Shown: positions 16,332 through 24,990 of the stretch, piece after piece | Layout: each line of letters starts with the position of its first letter | How positions within the stretch are numbered: the stretch's first letter is position 1 | Origin: Microbacterium helvum | GTDB taxonomy: Bacteria; Actinomycetota; Actinomycetes; Actinomycetales; Microbacteriaceae | Assembly: GCF_014779795.1 (NCBI RefSeq) | Contig: NZ_JACXZS010000015.1 | Coordinates: 1 to 64,000 of the forward strand | DNA: 64,000 nt | Reading direction: 5' to 3' | Made by a program: the position numbers and the translations under genes | Notes under the pieces: model-generated | What the model was told of the DNA's origin: nothing | The model's input: the letters and a program-made list of their open reading frames with translations, nothing else | Databases searched by the model: none

Positions 16332-17599
16332 CCGGCGAAGAAGGCGTCTCGCGCCGCGGGCTGCTCGGACTGGCGCTCGGAGCCGGCGCCGCGGGCCTCG
16401 CGATCGGCGCCGGTGCGGGGGCGGCCACCGCCGCGGCGATCGGGCGCGCGCAGCAGGCGGAGGCCGCGGCATCCGCCTACGACTTCTTCGGCGCGCACCA
16501 GGCGGGCATCACGACGCCCGTGCAGGACCACCTGCATTTCGCCTCGTTCGACATGATGGCCCGCACCGACCGCGATGACCTCATCGCCCTGCTGCAGGAC
16601 TGGTCGTACGCGGCTTCGCGCATGACGCAGGGGCTCGACGTGAGCGCCACCGGGGCCGTCGGCGGATCGCCCGAGGCGCCGCCGGACGACACCGGCGAGG
16701 CGCAGGGGCTCGCCGCGAGCGGGCTCACGATCACGTTCGGCTTCGGCCCCAGCCTCTTCGAGAACGACGAGGGCGACCGCTACGGCATCGCCGCGCGGCG
16801 CCCGGCGCAGCTGGAGAAGCTCCCGGTGTTCCTCGGCGACGACCTCGACCCGGAGCACTCCGGAGGCGACCTGTGCATCCAGGCGTGCGCCGACGACCCG
16901 CAGGTCGCCGTCCACGCCGTCCGCAACCTCAGCCGCATCGCCTTCGGCCGGGCGAGACTGCGCTGGTCGCAGCTGGGCTTCGGCCGCACGTCGCGCACGA
17001 CGGCGGCGCAGTCGACGCCGCGCAACCTCTTCGGCTTCAAGGACGGCACGGTCAACATCCTGGCCACGGACGACGCCGCGCTCGACGAGAGCGTGTGGGT
17101 GGCGGCATCCGACGATCCCGCCTGGATGGCGGGCGGCTCGTACCTGGTCGCGCGCAAGATCGCGATGCTCATCGAGACGTGGGATCGCGTCCGGCTCACC
17201 GAGCAGGAGGCGATCATCGGTCGCGACAAGGGGCCCGGCGCCCCGCTGTCCGGCGGCGACGAGTTCACCGACCCCGACTTCGACGCGACGACGAAGGATG
17301 GCACGCCGGCGATCCCGGTCACGAGCCACGTGCGCCTGGCGCACCCGGAGTTCAACAAGGGCATCCAGATCCTGCGGCGCGGCTACAACTTCGTCGACGG
17401 CAACAACGAGCTGGGACGGCTCGACGCGGGGCTGTTCTTCCTGTCGTACCAGCGCTCTCCCGAGCAGTTCGTGACGCTGCAGCGCTCGCTGTCGACCGAC
17501 GCGATGAACGAGTACATCCGCCACGTCGGCTCGGGCATCTGGGCGATCCCCGCCGGTGCCGCGGCGGGCTCGTACGTGGGGGCGCAGCTGTTCTCCTGA
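16328..17599 (+). CDS. efeB: Dyp-type peroxidase EfeB, Tat-exported
   Basis: A 423-aa heme peroxidase. A twin-arginine signal (SRRGLLGLALGAGAAG) lies at residues 8-23. The Dyp signature GFKDGT is in NLFGFKDGTVNI, with the proximal His region later (VTSHVRLAHPE). EfeB oxidises ferrous iron or takes iron from heme to feed EfeO/EfeU. The GTG start forms a GTGA overlap with the efeO stop (16328-16331). It is the last gene of the iron operon and is followed by a hairpin. Assignment is secure; whether it de-ferrates heme is debated in the family. Confidence 0.94.
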   Translation: MTGEEGVSRRGLLGLALGAGAAGLAIGAGAGAATAAAIGRAQQAEAAASAYDFFGAHQAGITTPVQDHLHFASFDMMARTDRDDLIALLQDWSYAASRMTQGLDVSATGAVGGSPEAPPDDTGEAQGLAASGLTITFGFGPSLFENDEGDRYGIAARRPAQLEKLPVFLGDDLDPEHSGGDLCIQACADDPQVAVHAVRNLSRIAFGRARLRWSQLGFGRTSRTTAAQSTPRNLFGFKDGTVNILATDDAALDESVWVAASDDPAWMAGGSYLVARKIAMLIETWDRVRLTEQEAIIGRDKGPGAPLSGGDEFTDPDFDATTKDGTPAIPVTSHVRLAHPEFNKGIQILRRGYNFVDGNNELGRLDAGLFFLSYQRSPEQFVTLQRSLSTDAMNEYIRHVGSGIWAIPAGAAAGSYVGAQLFS

Positions 17600-17614
17600 C
17601 GGATGCCGCAAGCC

Positions 17615-17659
17615 GCGGTGCCGGGCGGTCCAGGTCTGCGCAGGGCCGCCCGGCACCGC
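17615..17659. terminator. efe operon terminator
   Basis: GCGGTGCCGGGCGG (17615-17628) pairs with 17646-17659, and the stem extends three more pairs including one G-U. The loop is 11 nt. It lies between efeB and the convergent acyltransferase gene and may serve both. Confidence 0.75.
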
Positions 17660-17675
17660 ATGCCTCAGCGCGGCC

Positions 17676-18866
17676 TCAGCCGTTCTGCCGCGGATCGGGG
17701 CGCGGCCCGCTGCCGCGCACGGCGCGCGGCTCCTCGCGCGGACGCCGCGAACCTGTCGGATCGCTGCGACGACCCTCGCGGCGCGCGAGCGTGCGGTCGG
17801 CGAAGAGCCAGGCGGGGCGCGGCTCGACGAGCGGCCGGAAGACGCGCCGGACCGGCTTCGTCGCCAGGGCGAGGGCGATGAGCACTGACCCGGCGATCAC
17901 CAGCGGCAGCCACAGCCATGTCGGCTCGGCGTTGCGCAGCAGGCCGTTCTCGCGGAACGGGTACAGCACGAACGAGTGCAGCAGGTAGACGTACATCGTG
18001 TACTGGCCGAAGTGTGTCCACCAGTGCGTCGCGCGCGGCACCAGCGCGAAGAACGCCGTGGCCAGCACCACTGCCACGAGCATCAGCGCCAGGCGCACGC
18101 CGCCCGCCCACCACTGCGTGCCGCCGATCGAGGCGTAGTTCTCGTCGTAGAACAGCCACTCCCGCAGGTTCATGTCTCGCCATCGGTCGACGAAGAACCA
18201 GGCCGCCCACGCGGCCAGAGCGAACACTCCCAGGCCGCCGGCGAACACCCACCACGGCCGGCGCGCGAGCAGGCGCATCCGTGCGACGACGTCGTGCTCA
18301 TGCAGCCACCAGCCGAGGGTGAAGAACGGGAGCAGGCCGAGCGTGCGCGACAGTGAGAAGGTGGAGTCGATGTTCGGCAGGTAGCCGGCGCCGATCGAGA
18401 TGACGACGGTCCACAGCAGCGGCCAGCGCAGCAGGGCGAGGTACGGCAGCACGACGCGGAAGATGCCGAGCGCCAGCAGGAACCACAGCGTCCACGACGG
18501 CTCGGTGATGTTCGGGTTCGCCTGGCCCTCGACGAGCCATTTCGTCAGGGTCCACAGCCCCTCGAACACGACGTACGGCACCAGGATGTCGGTGATGACA
18601 CGTGCCATCTGCGTCCTCGTCGGGGCGTCCGACTTGGAGAAGTACCCCGAGATGATGGCGAACGCCGGCATGTGGAACGCGTACACGACGAGGTACAGGC
18701 TCAGGGCGATGTCGGAGTCGTAGGTCAGCCGCTGCACGGCGTGCCCGAGCACCACGAGCACGATGCACGCGAAGCGGGCGTTGTCCCAGAAGGGCGTGCG
18801 TCGCTTCGAGCGGGCGATCGGCCCTGTGGGGGCGGCCGCCGGGGTCCGGTCGCTGCTGCCGGTCAT
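17676..18866 (-). CDS. Acyltransferase family membrane protein (acyltransferase 3-like)
   Basis: A 396-aa polytopic membrane protein with about ten hydrophobic segments. The N-terminal block RTPFWDNARFACIVLVVLGHAVQRL contains the conserved His of the acyltransferase 3 family. FHMPAFAIISGYF and the YLLHSFVLYPF helix near the end also fit; it resembles fucose 4-O-acetylase-like proteins. Such enzymes O-acetylate surface sugars or lipids. The ATG at 18866 is chosen because GGAGG lies five bases upstream; ATG 18869 and GTG 18872 are alternatives. TAGTCT at 18889-18894 is a possible -10. The basic C-terminal tail of about 60 residues is cytoplasmic. Confidence 0.83.
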   Translation of the reverse strand: MTGSSDRTPAAAPTGPIARSKRRTPFWDNARFACIVLVVLGHAVQRLTYDSDIALSLYLVVYAFHMPAFAIISGYFSKSDAPTRTQMARVITDILVPYVVFEGLWTLTKWLVEGQANPNITEPSWTLWFLLALGIFRVVLPYLALLRWPLLWTVVISIGAGYLPNIDSTFSLSRTLGLLPFFTLGWWLHEHDVVARMRLLARRPWWVFAGGLGVFALAAWAAWFFVDRWRDMNLREWLFYDENYASIGGTQWWAGGVRLALMLVAVVLATAFFALVPRATHWWTHFGQYTMYVYLLHSFVLYPFRENGLLRNAEPTWLWLPLVIAGSVLIALALATKPVRRVFRPLVEPRPAWLFADRTLARREGRRSDPTGSRRPREEPRAVRGSGPRPDPRQNG

Positions 18867-18982
18867 CATCACCTCCGGGCGCAGACCAGACTAGCCCGGC
18901 GGCCGTGTCCGCTTGACACCGGGTCCGGCGCTGGCTGAGTCTGAGTACGAGCGTGCCGAGGGTGCCGCCCGAAGGGATCGCC

Positions 18983-20476
18983 ATGACGGATGCCGCCCCC
19001 GGAGCCGGATCGACGAGTGCTGTCCCGCGCCCCGTCGTGACCGTATCGTCCGGCGTCGTGCGCGGCACGCGTGAGGGAGCGCTCGACAGGTTCCTCGGCA
19101 TCCCGTATGCGGCCCCGCCGGTCGGCGAGCGGCGCTTCCGGGCCCCCGCGCCGGTCGCGCCGTGGGAGGGGGAGCGGGATGCCTCGGCCTTCGGGCCGAC
19201 CGCCCCGCAGCGGCCGTACACCCCGGCGATCGCGCGATACCTCGCGTCGGTCGCGGTGCCCGGTGACGACATCCTCACGGTGAACGTCTGGAGCCCCGCG
19301 GACCGCGCGCCCGATGCGGCGCTGCCGGTCCTCGTCTTCGTGCACGGCGGTGCGCTCACCCGCGGTGCGGCCGCCCTGCCGACCTATGACGGGGAGCGGT
19401 TCGCGCGCCACGGGATCGTGTTCGTGTCGATTCAGTACCGGCTGGGGCAGGAGGGGTTCGCGGTGCTCGACGGGGTGCCGCAGAACCTCGGAGTGCTTGA
19501 CCAGCAGGAGGCGCTGCGCTGGGTGCGACGCGAGATCGCCGCCTTCGGCGGCGACCCCGCGCGCGTGACGGTGGTGGGCCACTCGGCGGGCGCCAACACC
19601 CTGACCGCCCTGCTGGCTCTGCCGCACGCGAAGGAGCTGTTCGACAGGGCGATCCTGCAGTCCGGACCGCTCGTCGCGCAGCCGCCGAAGAAGTCCGGCC
19701 GCATGACGCGTGAGATCGCGAAGCGGCTGCGCATCCCGGCGACGCGCGACGCCTTCGCCGCAGTGCCTGCCGACGATCTGGTCGCCCAGCAGACCGAGGT
19801 GGCCGCCGGCGGATCGCCGGTCGGGGGCGGGCCGACGGTGGCGCTGACGATCGGCGGCGAGGCGGTGCCCCGCAACCCGCTCGACGCTCTGCTGGAGGGC
19901 CAGGGGCGGGGCATCCCCGTCCTCATCGGCTCGACGAGCGAGGAGTACCGCCTCTGGGTCGTCCCCTCGGGCGCGGTCGACAAGGCGAGCTGGTTCACCG
20001 TCGCGCTCGCGCGCCTGGTCGCCCGGGTCCCCGCGCGCGTGGTGCGCGCACACCGCACGCGCCGCCCCGAGGCGTCGCCCGGTGAGGTGCTCGGTGAGGT
20101 CATGACCGACATGCTGCTGCGCGCGCCGATCGCGCGCTTCGCCGACAGTCGCGCGTCGGCGGGCGCGGCGCCCACATGGGTGTACGAGTTCCGCTGGAAG
20201 AGCCCGGTCGACCGGCTGGGCGCTGCGCACGTCATGGAGCTCGGCTTCGTCTTCGACCGGCTTTCTGAGCCCGACGCGATCGCGATCGGCGGTCCTGGCG
20301 GCCCGCAGGCGCTCGCCGACGCGATGCACGGCGCGTGGGTGTCGTTCGTCGTCGACGGCGATCCGGGGTGGGAGGCATGGACGCCGCGGCACCCCGTGCA
20401 GGCCTTCGACGCCGCGGGCGGGCACATCGACTACGCGCCGCGTCAGGACGAGCTCGACGGTCTTCCGCAGCGGTAA
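18983..20476 (+). CDS. Carboxylesterase/lipase family protein (type B)
   Basis: A 497-aa cytoplasmic carboxylesterase. It has the family start GVVRGTREGALDRFLGIPYAAPPVGERRF and the oxyanion motif VFVHGGAL. The nucleophile elbow is GHSAGA, with His in place of the usual Glu of GESAG. The acid lies in STSEEYRLW and the catalytic His in AAHVMELGFVF. It probably hydrolyses aryl or aliphatic esters. The ATG at 18983 has GAAGGGA upstream; earlier in-frame codons encode no conserved residues. The alpha/beta hydrolase at 20490 follows after 13 bases, so they may be co-transcribed. Confidence 0.9.
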   Translation: MTDAAPGAGSTSAVPRPVVTVSSGVVRGTREGALDRFLGIPYAAPPVGERRFRAPAPVAPWEGERDASAFGPTAPQRPYTPAIARYLASVAVPGDDILTVNVWSPADRAPDAALPVLVFVHGGALTRGAAALPTYDGERFARHGIVFVSIQYRLGQEGFAVLDGVPQNLGVLDQQEALRWVRREIAAFGGDPARVTVVGHSAGANTLTALLALPHAKELFDRAILQSGPLVAQPPKKSGRMTREIAKRLRIPATRDAFAAVPADDLVAQQTEVAAGGSPVGGGPTVALTIGGEAVPRNPLDALLEGQGRGIPVLIGSTSEEYRLWVVPSGAVDKASWFTVALARLVARVPARVVRAHRTRRPEASPGEVLGEVMTDMLLRAPIARFADSRASAGAAPTWVYEFRWKSPVDRLGAAHVMELGFVFDRLSEPDAIAIGGPGGPQALADAMHGAWVSFVVDGDPGWEAWTPRHPVQAFDAAGGHIDYAPRQDELDGLPQR

Positions 20477-20489
20477 GGTCGCAGTCGCG

Positions 20490-21371
20490 ATGACGACGAT
20501 CGACGACGCGCTCCAGCGCGACCAGGCCCTCCCCGACTTCGACTGGCACGTCTTCCCCGACGGCACCGAGCGGGACGTGTTCCCCGCCCCGAGCGGTGGC
20601 CTCGCACGTGTGCGGCTCGGCGACCCCGGCGCGCCGCGCGTGGTCCTGGTCCCCGGCGTGGCGGGCTCCAAGGAGGACTTCGTCCTCATGTTCCCGCTGT
20701 TCGCAGCGGCCGGGTACCGCGTGGAGGCGTACGATCTTGCGGGTCATTACGGATCGGTGGATGCCGGACCCCACAACCTGCGGCCGCCGCGCGAGCACTA
20801 CGACTACGACCTGTTCGTCGACGATCTGATCGCGATCCTCGAGGACGGCGGTCCCGCCCACGTGCTCGGCTACAGCTTCGCCGGCGTCATCACTGAGCTC
20901 GCCCTGGTCGCCCGTCCCGACCTGTTCCGCAGCCTCACGCTCATGTCGGCGCCGCCGGCGACCGGCCAGGTGTTCCGCGGCGTCAAGCACATCGGGCCGA
21001 TCTCCGACATGTCGCCGCACCGGGCGGCCGGACTCATCCTGTGGGGCATCCGCTACAACCTGAACCGCACGCCGCCCGGGCGGATCGCCTTCGTGCGCGA
21101 GCGTCTCGGCGTCACGGGACGCGACTGCATCGACGACGTCGTCGGACTCATGATGGCGACGCCCGACATGACGGACGAGGTCGCGGCCGCCGGCATCCCG
21201 AAGCTCATCGCCGTCGGCGAGCAGGACCTGTGGCCGCAGGCGCAGCACGACTCCTACGCCGCCCGGATCGGGGCACGCGTCGCGACGTACCCGACCGGGC
21301 ACGCGCCCTGCGAGACGACGCCCCATCAGCTCGCCCGCGACATGCTGCGCCTCTTCGCCGACGCGGAGTGA
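20490..21371 (+). CDS. Alpha/beta hydrolase
   Basis: A 293-aa single-domain hydrolase. The oxyanion strand is VVLVPGVAGSKEDF, the nucleophile Ser sits in LGYSFAGV, the acid in GEQDLWPQ and the His in TGHAPCE. Substrate is unknown. The ATG at 20490 follows the carboxylesterase by 13 bases. A TAAGGT box overlapping that gene's stop (20474-20479) lies ten bases upstream, slightly further than in the leaderless genes, so both read-through and an own promoter are possible. The central cap region (about residues 150-215) is typical of broad-specificity esterases. Confidence 0.85.
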   Translation: MTTIDDALQRDQALPDFDWHVFPDGTERDVFPAPSGGLARVRLGDPGAPRVVLVPGVAGSKEDFVLMFPLFAAAGYRVEAYDLAGHYGSVDAGPHNLRPPREHYDYDLFVDDLIAILEDGGPAHVLGYSFAGVITELALVARPDLFRSLTLMSAPPATGQVFRGVKHIGPISDMSPHRAAGLILWGIRYNLNRTPPGRIAFVRERLGVTGRDCIDDVVGLMMATPDMTDEVAAAGIPKLIAVGEQDLWPQAQHDSYAARIGARVATYPTGHAPCETTPHQLARDMLRLFADAE

Positions 21372-21460
21372 GGCGCCGGGGAATAAGTTTGGATCGCACG
21401 CGTTGCACGAGATACATTCATTTGCATAGACCTTCACAAAGGGGAAGCGGAGAAGCGATC

Positions 21461-22696
21461 GTGAGCGAGAGCACCACCTGGCAGGGCATGCAGTTCGGCA
21501 TCTTCTCGGTGAGCGACATCACCGAGGACCCCACGACGGGCAAGACCCCGAGTGAGGCCGAGAAGATCCGGGGCGCCGTGACCCTGGCCAAGCACGCCGA
21601 AGAGGTGGGGCTGGACGTGTTCGCCATCGGCGAGCACCACAACCCGCCGTTCTGGTCGTCGTCGCCCACGACGACACTGGCGTACATCGCGGGGCAGACC
21701 GAGCGTCTCATCCTGTCGACCGCGACGACGCTGATCACCACGAACGACCCGGTGAAGATCGCCGAGGACTACGCGATGCTCCAGCACGTCGCCGACGGTC
21801 GCATGGACCTCATGCTGGGCCGCGGCAACACCGGCCCGGTGTACCCGTGGTTCGGCAAGGACATCCGACAGGGTCTTCCCCTGTCGATCGAGAGCTACAA
21901 CCTGCTGCACCGCCTGTGGCGCGAGGACGTCGTCGACTGGGAAGGCCAGTTCCGCACGCCCCTGCAGGGCTTCACGGCGACCCCGCGTCCGCTCGACGGC
22001 GTCGCGCCGTTCGTGTGGCACGGCTCGATCCGCACACCTGAGATCGCCGAGCAGGCCGCCTACTACGGCGACGGCTTCTTCGCGAACAACATCTTCTGGC
22101 CCAAGGAGCACTACCAGCGCCTCATCCAGCTCTACCGCCAGCGCTACGCGCACTACGGCCACGGCACGCCCGAGCAGGCGATCGTCGGCCTCGGCGGTCA
22201 GGTGTTCATGGCGGCGAAGTCGCAGGACGCGGTGAATCAGTTCCGCCCGTACTTCGACAACGCGCCGGTCTACGGCCACGGCCCGTCGCTCGAGGACTTC
22301 AGCGAGATGACGCCGCTCACCGTCGGCTCGCCCCAGCAGGTGATCGACCGCTACGCCGCGATGCGCGAGACGTTCGGCGACTACCAGCGCCAGCTGTTCC
22401 TCGTCGACCACGCCGGGCTGCCGCTGAAGACCGTGCTGGAGCAGCTCGACATCCTGGGCGGAGAGGTCGTCCCCGTGCTGCGCAGGGAGCTGCAGAAGAA
22501 CCGCCCCGCGGACGTGCCAGACGCGCCCACGCACGCCGGCCTCGTGAAGGCGAAGTACGGCGACCGCCCCGCCCGTGAGGCGATCCCGGGCGCCAACCGC
22601 GGCGACAACCTCACCGCCGGCTCGCCCTACCAGGACGCCGGTGCGGTCGCCCCCGCGGGCGCCGCGTTCGGCCTCGGCACCCCCGCCGGTCGTTGA
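21461..22696 (+). CDS. LLM-class flavin-dependent oxidoreductase (CE1758-like)
   Basis: A 411-aa bacterial-luciferase-like monooxygenase: LDVFAIGEHHNPPFWSSSPTTTLAYIAGQTERL, RMDLMLGRGNTGPVYPWFG and FVWHGSIRTPEIAEQAAYYGDGFF are the conserved TIM-barrel blocks. It uses FMNH2 and O2. The next gene is an FMN reductase of the group usually paired with it, so the two form a two-component monooxygenase. The GTG at 21461 has GGAGAAG upstream; the frame stays open further 5' but without conserved sequence. The 89-bp upstream gap is unusually AT-rich and may hold its promoter. Substrate unknown. Confidence 0.9.
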   Translation: MSESTTWQGMQFGIFSVSDITEDPTTGKTPSEAEKIRGAVTLAKHAEEVGLDVFAIGEHHNPPFWSSSPTTTLAYIAGQTERLILSTATTLITTNDPVKIAEDYAMLQHVADGRMDLMLGRGNTGPVYPWFGKDIRQGLPLSIESYNLLHRLWREDVVDWEGQFRTPLQGFTATPRPLDGVAPFVWHGSIRTPEIAEQAAYYGDGFFANNIFWPKEHYQRLIQLYRQRYAHYGHGTPEQAIVGLGGQVFMAAKSQDAVNQFRPYFDNAPVYGHGPSLEDFSEMTPLTVGSPQQVIDRYAAMRETFGDYQRQLFLVDHAGLPLKTVLEQLDILGGEVVPVLRRELQKNRPADVPDAPTHAGLVKAKYGDRPAREAIPGANRGDNLTAGSPYQDAGAVAPAGAAFGLGTPAGR

Positions 22697-22718
22697 GCGA
22701 GCGAAGCGAGACGAAACG
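22691..22718. repeat. Interspersed GAGCGAAGCGAG-type element
   Basis: The stretch containing GCGAGCGAAGCGAGACGA spans the stop codon of the monooxygenase gene and the gap to the FMN reductase start. From memory, very similar strings recur near gene ends in many actinobacterial genomes. It takes the place where a ribosome site would be expected. Confidence 0.5.
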
Positions 22719-23369
22719 ATGAACAACACCGCTCGCCGCATCGCCGTCGTCTCGGCCGGGCTGTCGAACCCGTCGTCGACCCGCATGCTCGCCGACCGGC
22801 TCGCCGCGGCGACCGCCAAGCAGCTGTCGGAGCGTGACATCGAGATCGAGGTCGACGTGTTCGAACTGCGCGACTACGCGCACGACATCACGAACAACCT
22901 GCTGACCGGCTTCGCGCCGCCGGCACTCGAATCGGTGATCAACGCGGTCGTCTCGGCCGACGCGCTCATCGTCGTGACGCCGATCTTCTCCACCAGCTAC
23001 TCGGGACTGTTCAAGTCGTTCATCGACGTGCTCGACCCTGACGCGCTCACCGGCAAGCCGGTGCTCATCGGCGCCAACGCCGGCACGGCGCGCCACTCGC
23101 TCGCGATCGACTACGCGATCCGGCCGCTGTTCACCTACCTGCACGCGGAGCCGGTGTCGACCGGCGTGTTCGCGGCCTCGAGCGACTGGGGAGCGAGCGC
23201 CGATAACGTGGCGCCGCTCGCCGAGCGCGTCGACCGCGGTGCGCGCGAGCTGGCCGACGCGATCGCCCGACGCGAGCCCGCGAAGAACAGCGATCCGTTC
23301 GACCCCGCGAGCTACCTCGGCGAGGGTCGCTCGTTCGGGCACCTGCTGGGCGGTCTGTCGGGCGAGTAA
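22719..23369 (+). CDS. FMN reductase (CE1759 family)
   Basis: A 216-aa flavodoxin-fold NAD(P)H:FMN reductase. The phosphate-binding start is IAVVSAGLSNPSSTRMLADRLA, then VTPIFSTSYSGLFKSFIDVLD and VLIGANAGTARHSL. It supplies reduced flavin to the monooxygenase encoded 22 bases upstream. The ATG at 22719 lacks a strong ribosome site; the gap is filled by the GAGCGAAGCGAG element, so translation may depend on the upstream gene. Assignment is confident from both sequence and pairing. Confidence 0.92.
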   Translation: MNNTARRIAVVSAGLSNPSSTRMLADRLAAATAKQLSERDIEIEVDVFELRDYAHDITNNLLTGFAPPALESVINAVVSADALIVVTPIFSTSYSGLFKSFIDVLDPDALTGKPVLIGANAGTARHSLAIDYAIRPLFTYLHAEPVSTGVFAASSDWGASADNVAPLAERVDRGARELADAIARREPAKNSDPFDPASYLGEGRSFGHLLGGLSGE

Positions 23370-23378
23370 GGCTGGGCG

Positions 23379-24209
23379 TCAGCCCAGGAACACATCCTCC
23401 GGTGCGCGGAGAAGACGCCAGCCGTCTTCTCCGCGCACTTCTGCGTCCGGCGCGGGCTGCAGCACATCAGCCGCCGCCAGCGGGCCGAGATCGATGCCCG
23501 ACAGTGAGGCGATGTCGGCGATCGGCACCTGGAACGTCCGGAACGCGCCGAGCGGCGGCACCGCCAGCGCGCCCTGCACGACGTCGATCAGATCGGACTG
23601 GTCGAGCACGAAGCCCGCGGCAGAGAGCCGCGGCGCCGCGTCGGCCGGCGCGGCCCACGCGGCGACCTTGAAGAACCGCCGGGGGATCCGGATGCCGCGG
23701 TACGCGGGGTCCTCGTCGGCCAGCACCGGCGCGGTGAACACGGCGACGCGCTCGTCGGTGGTGTCCGCGAACTCCAGGACGTGGTCCTCGAGACCGAGCC
23801 ACAGCTCTTTGGACTGGTTGAAGCCGCTCGCCTGCGGTGCCGCGTTCGGGTACACGAAGGTCGCCGCCGTAGCCGTGCGCGCCTGCGCCGGCGTACCCCA
23901 GCCGGGGTCGCGCCGGCGCACCAGGTGGCCCCGGTCGAGATCGTTGTCCGCGTAGACGGCCGGTCCCGCCTGCTCGTCATCGGTGACGCGCGGGTCGAGC
24001 CGCCACTGGCCGGTGCGCGGCAGGTCGAGCAGCGTCGCTCCGTCGATGTTCACTCCCGTCACCGCCGCGAGACGCCGGGCGGGGTCGAGCAGCACCGTGA
24101 AGCGCGGGTAGGTCAGCTCGTGGGTCGCACGTCCGTCGGCAGGGCTCGGCAGCGGCAGCCCGATGCCGAGGAACGCGTCGTCGTAGCCTGCGGTGATCGA
24201 CTCTGCCAT
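23379..24209 (-). CDS. DNA/RNA non-specific endonuclease (DRGH family)
   Basis: A 276-aa beta-beta-alpha-metal nuclease. The catalytic motif D92-R93-G94-H95 is in NDLDRGHLVRR and the Mg-ligand Asn is N131 in SGFNQSKELW. NUC1-type enzymes cut DNA and RNA without sequence preference. No signal peptide or toxin-delivery domain is visible, and no immunity gene is adjacent, so a cytoplasmic or non-classically released role is likely. The C-terminal 60 residues are outside the family core. The ATG at 24209 has AAAGGA upstream. It is convergent with the FMN reductase, nine bases from its end. Confidence 0.85.
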   Translation of the reverse strand: MAESITAGYDDAFLGIGLPLPSPADGRATHELTYPRFTVLLDPARRLAAVTGVNIDGATLLDLPRTGQWRLDPRVTDDEQAGPAVYADNDLDRGHLVRRRDPGWGTPAQARTATAATFVYPNAAPQASGFNQSKELWLGLEDHVLEFADTTDERVAVFTAPVLADEDPAYRGIRIPRRFFKVAAWAAPADAAPRLSAAGFVLDQSDLIDVVQGALAVPPLGAFRTFQVPIADIASLSGIDLGPLAAADVLQPAPDAEVRGEDGWRLLRAPEDVFLG

Positions 24210-24245
24210 GGCCTCATCCTTTCGTGCGCCGACGACATCGGCCCG

Positions 24246-24851
24246 TCAGCCGCGCGGCGGACGCGCCGCACCGAGCCGCCGTGCGAGCACGGCGTCGATG
24301 GCGAGGCCCAGACCCACCGCGAAGACGACGGAGACGACGACCGCGACGACCGGACCGCCCGGTACGAGCGCCGCGACGGCGGCGCCGACGAGCGCCTGAT
24401 ACAGCGCCCACGCGAGCGCCGCGAGCCCCGCCACCGCGAGGTACCGCGGCGCCGGCAGCCGCGTCCCGCCCGCGGTCAGGTTGACGGCGATGCGCGCGAA
24501 CGGGATGAACCTGGCCGTGAACAGGACGAGCGCCGCACGCTGCTCCAGTCGCACGCGCGCCCATGAGAAGGCGGCCTGCGCGCGTGGCGCCCGCATCCAC
24601 CGCCATCGCTGCAGGCCGATGGTTCGGCCCACCAGGTAGCAGACGGCGTCGCCGGTCAGGGCGGCGGCCGCCGCCACCAGCACGATCGCCGCCAGCGGCG
24701 GCTCGCCCTGCGACACCGCGAGCGCGCCGAGCGCTGTCACGGCCGCCTCGCCGGGGATGACGACGAGAAAGGCGTCGCCCAGCACGAGCGCGAAGAGCAG
24801 CGGCAGCGCCCACGCGCTGCGCGCGACCTCGATCAGCAGATCCTCGACCAC
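24246..24851 (-). CDS. DedA/VTT domain membrane protein
   Basis: A 201-aa membrane protein with the DedA core: LGDAFLVVIPGEAAV, GDAVCYLVGRTIG and TARFIPFARIAVNLTAGG with the conserved Arg and Pro. DedA proteins are thought to flip phospholipids or undecaprenyl phosphate and to support membrane homeostasis. The GTG at 24851 is chosen because residues upstream are polar and unconserved; AAGGAGG overlaps closely, so the start could be a few codons off. The gene is divergent from the glycosyltransferase fusion. Confidence 0.85.
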   Translation of the reverse strand: MVEDLLIEVARSAWALPLLFALVLGDAFLVVIPGEAAVTALGALAVSQGEPPLAAIVLVAAAAALTGDAVCYLVGRTIGLQRWRWMRAPRAQAAFSWARVRLEQRAALVLFTARFIPFARIAVNLTAGGTRLPAPRYLAVAGLAALAWALYQALVGAAVAALVPGGPVVAVVVSVVFAVGLGLAIDAVLARRLGAARPPRG

Positions 24852-24990
24852 CCCTCCTTCGTACGCGGGCGGGGTGAACGGCGACCGAACGGGGCACGTC
24901 CGGTGACCTGCCGCGGTGCATCGGGTGAACACTTCCGCGCGCGGGTCGGTTCGCGGCATCCGGCCGTCCGGAGCCCGTCACGCTGGGAAC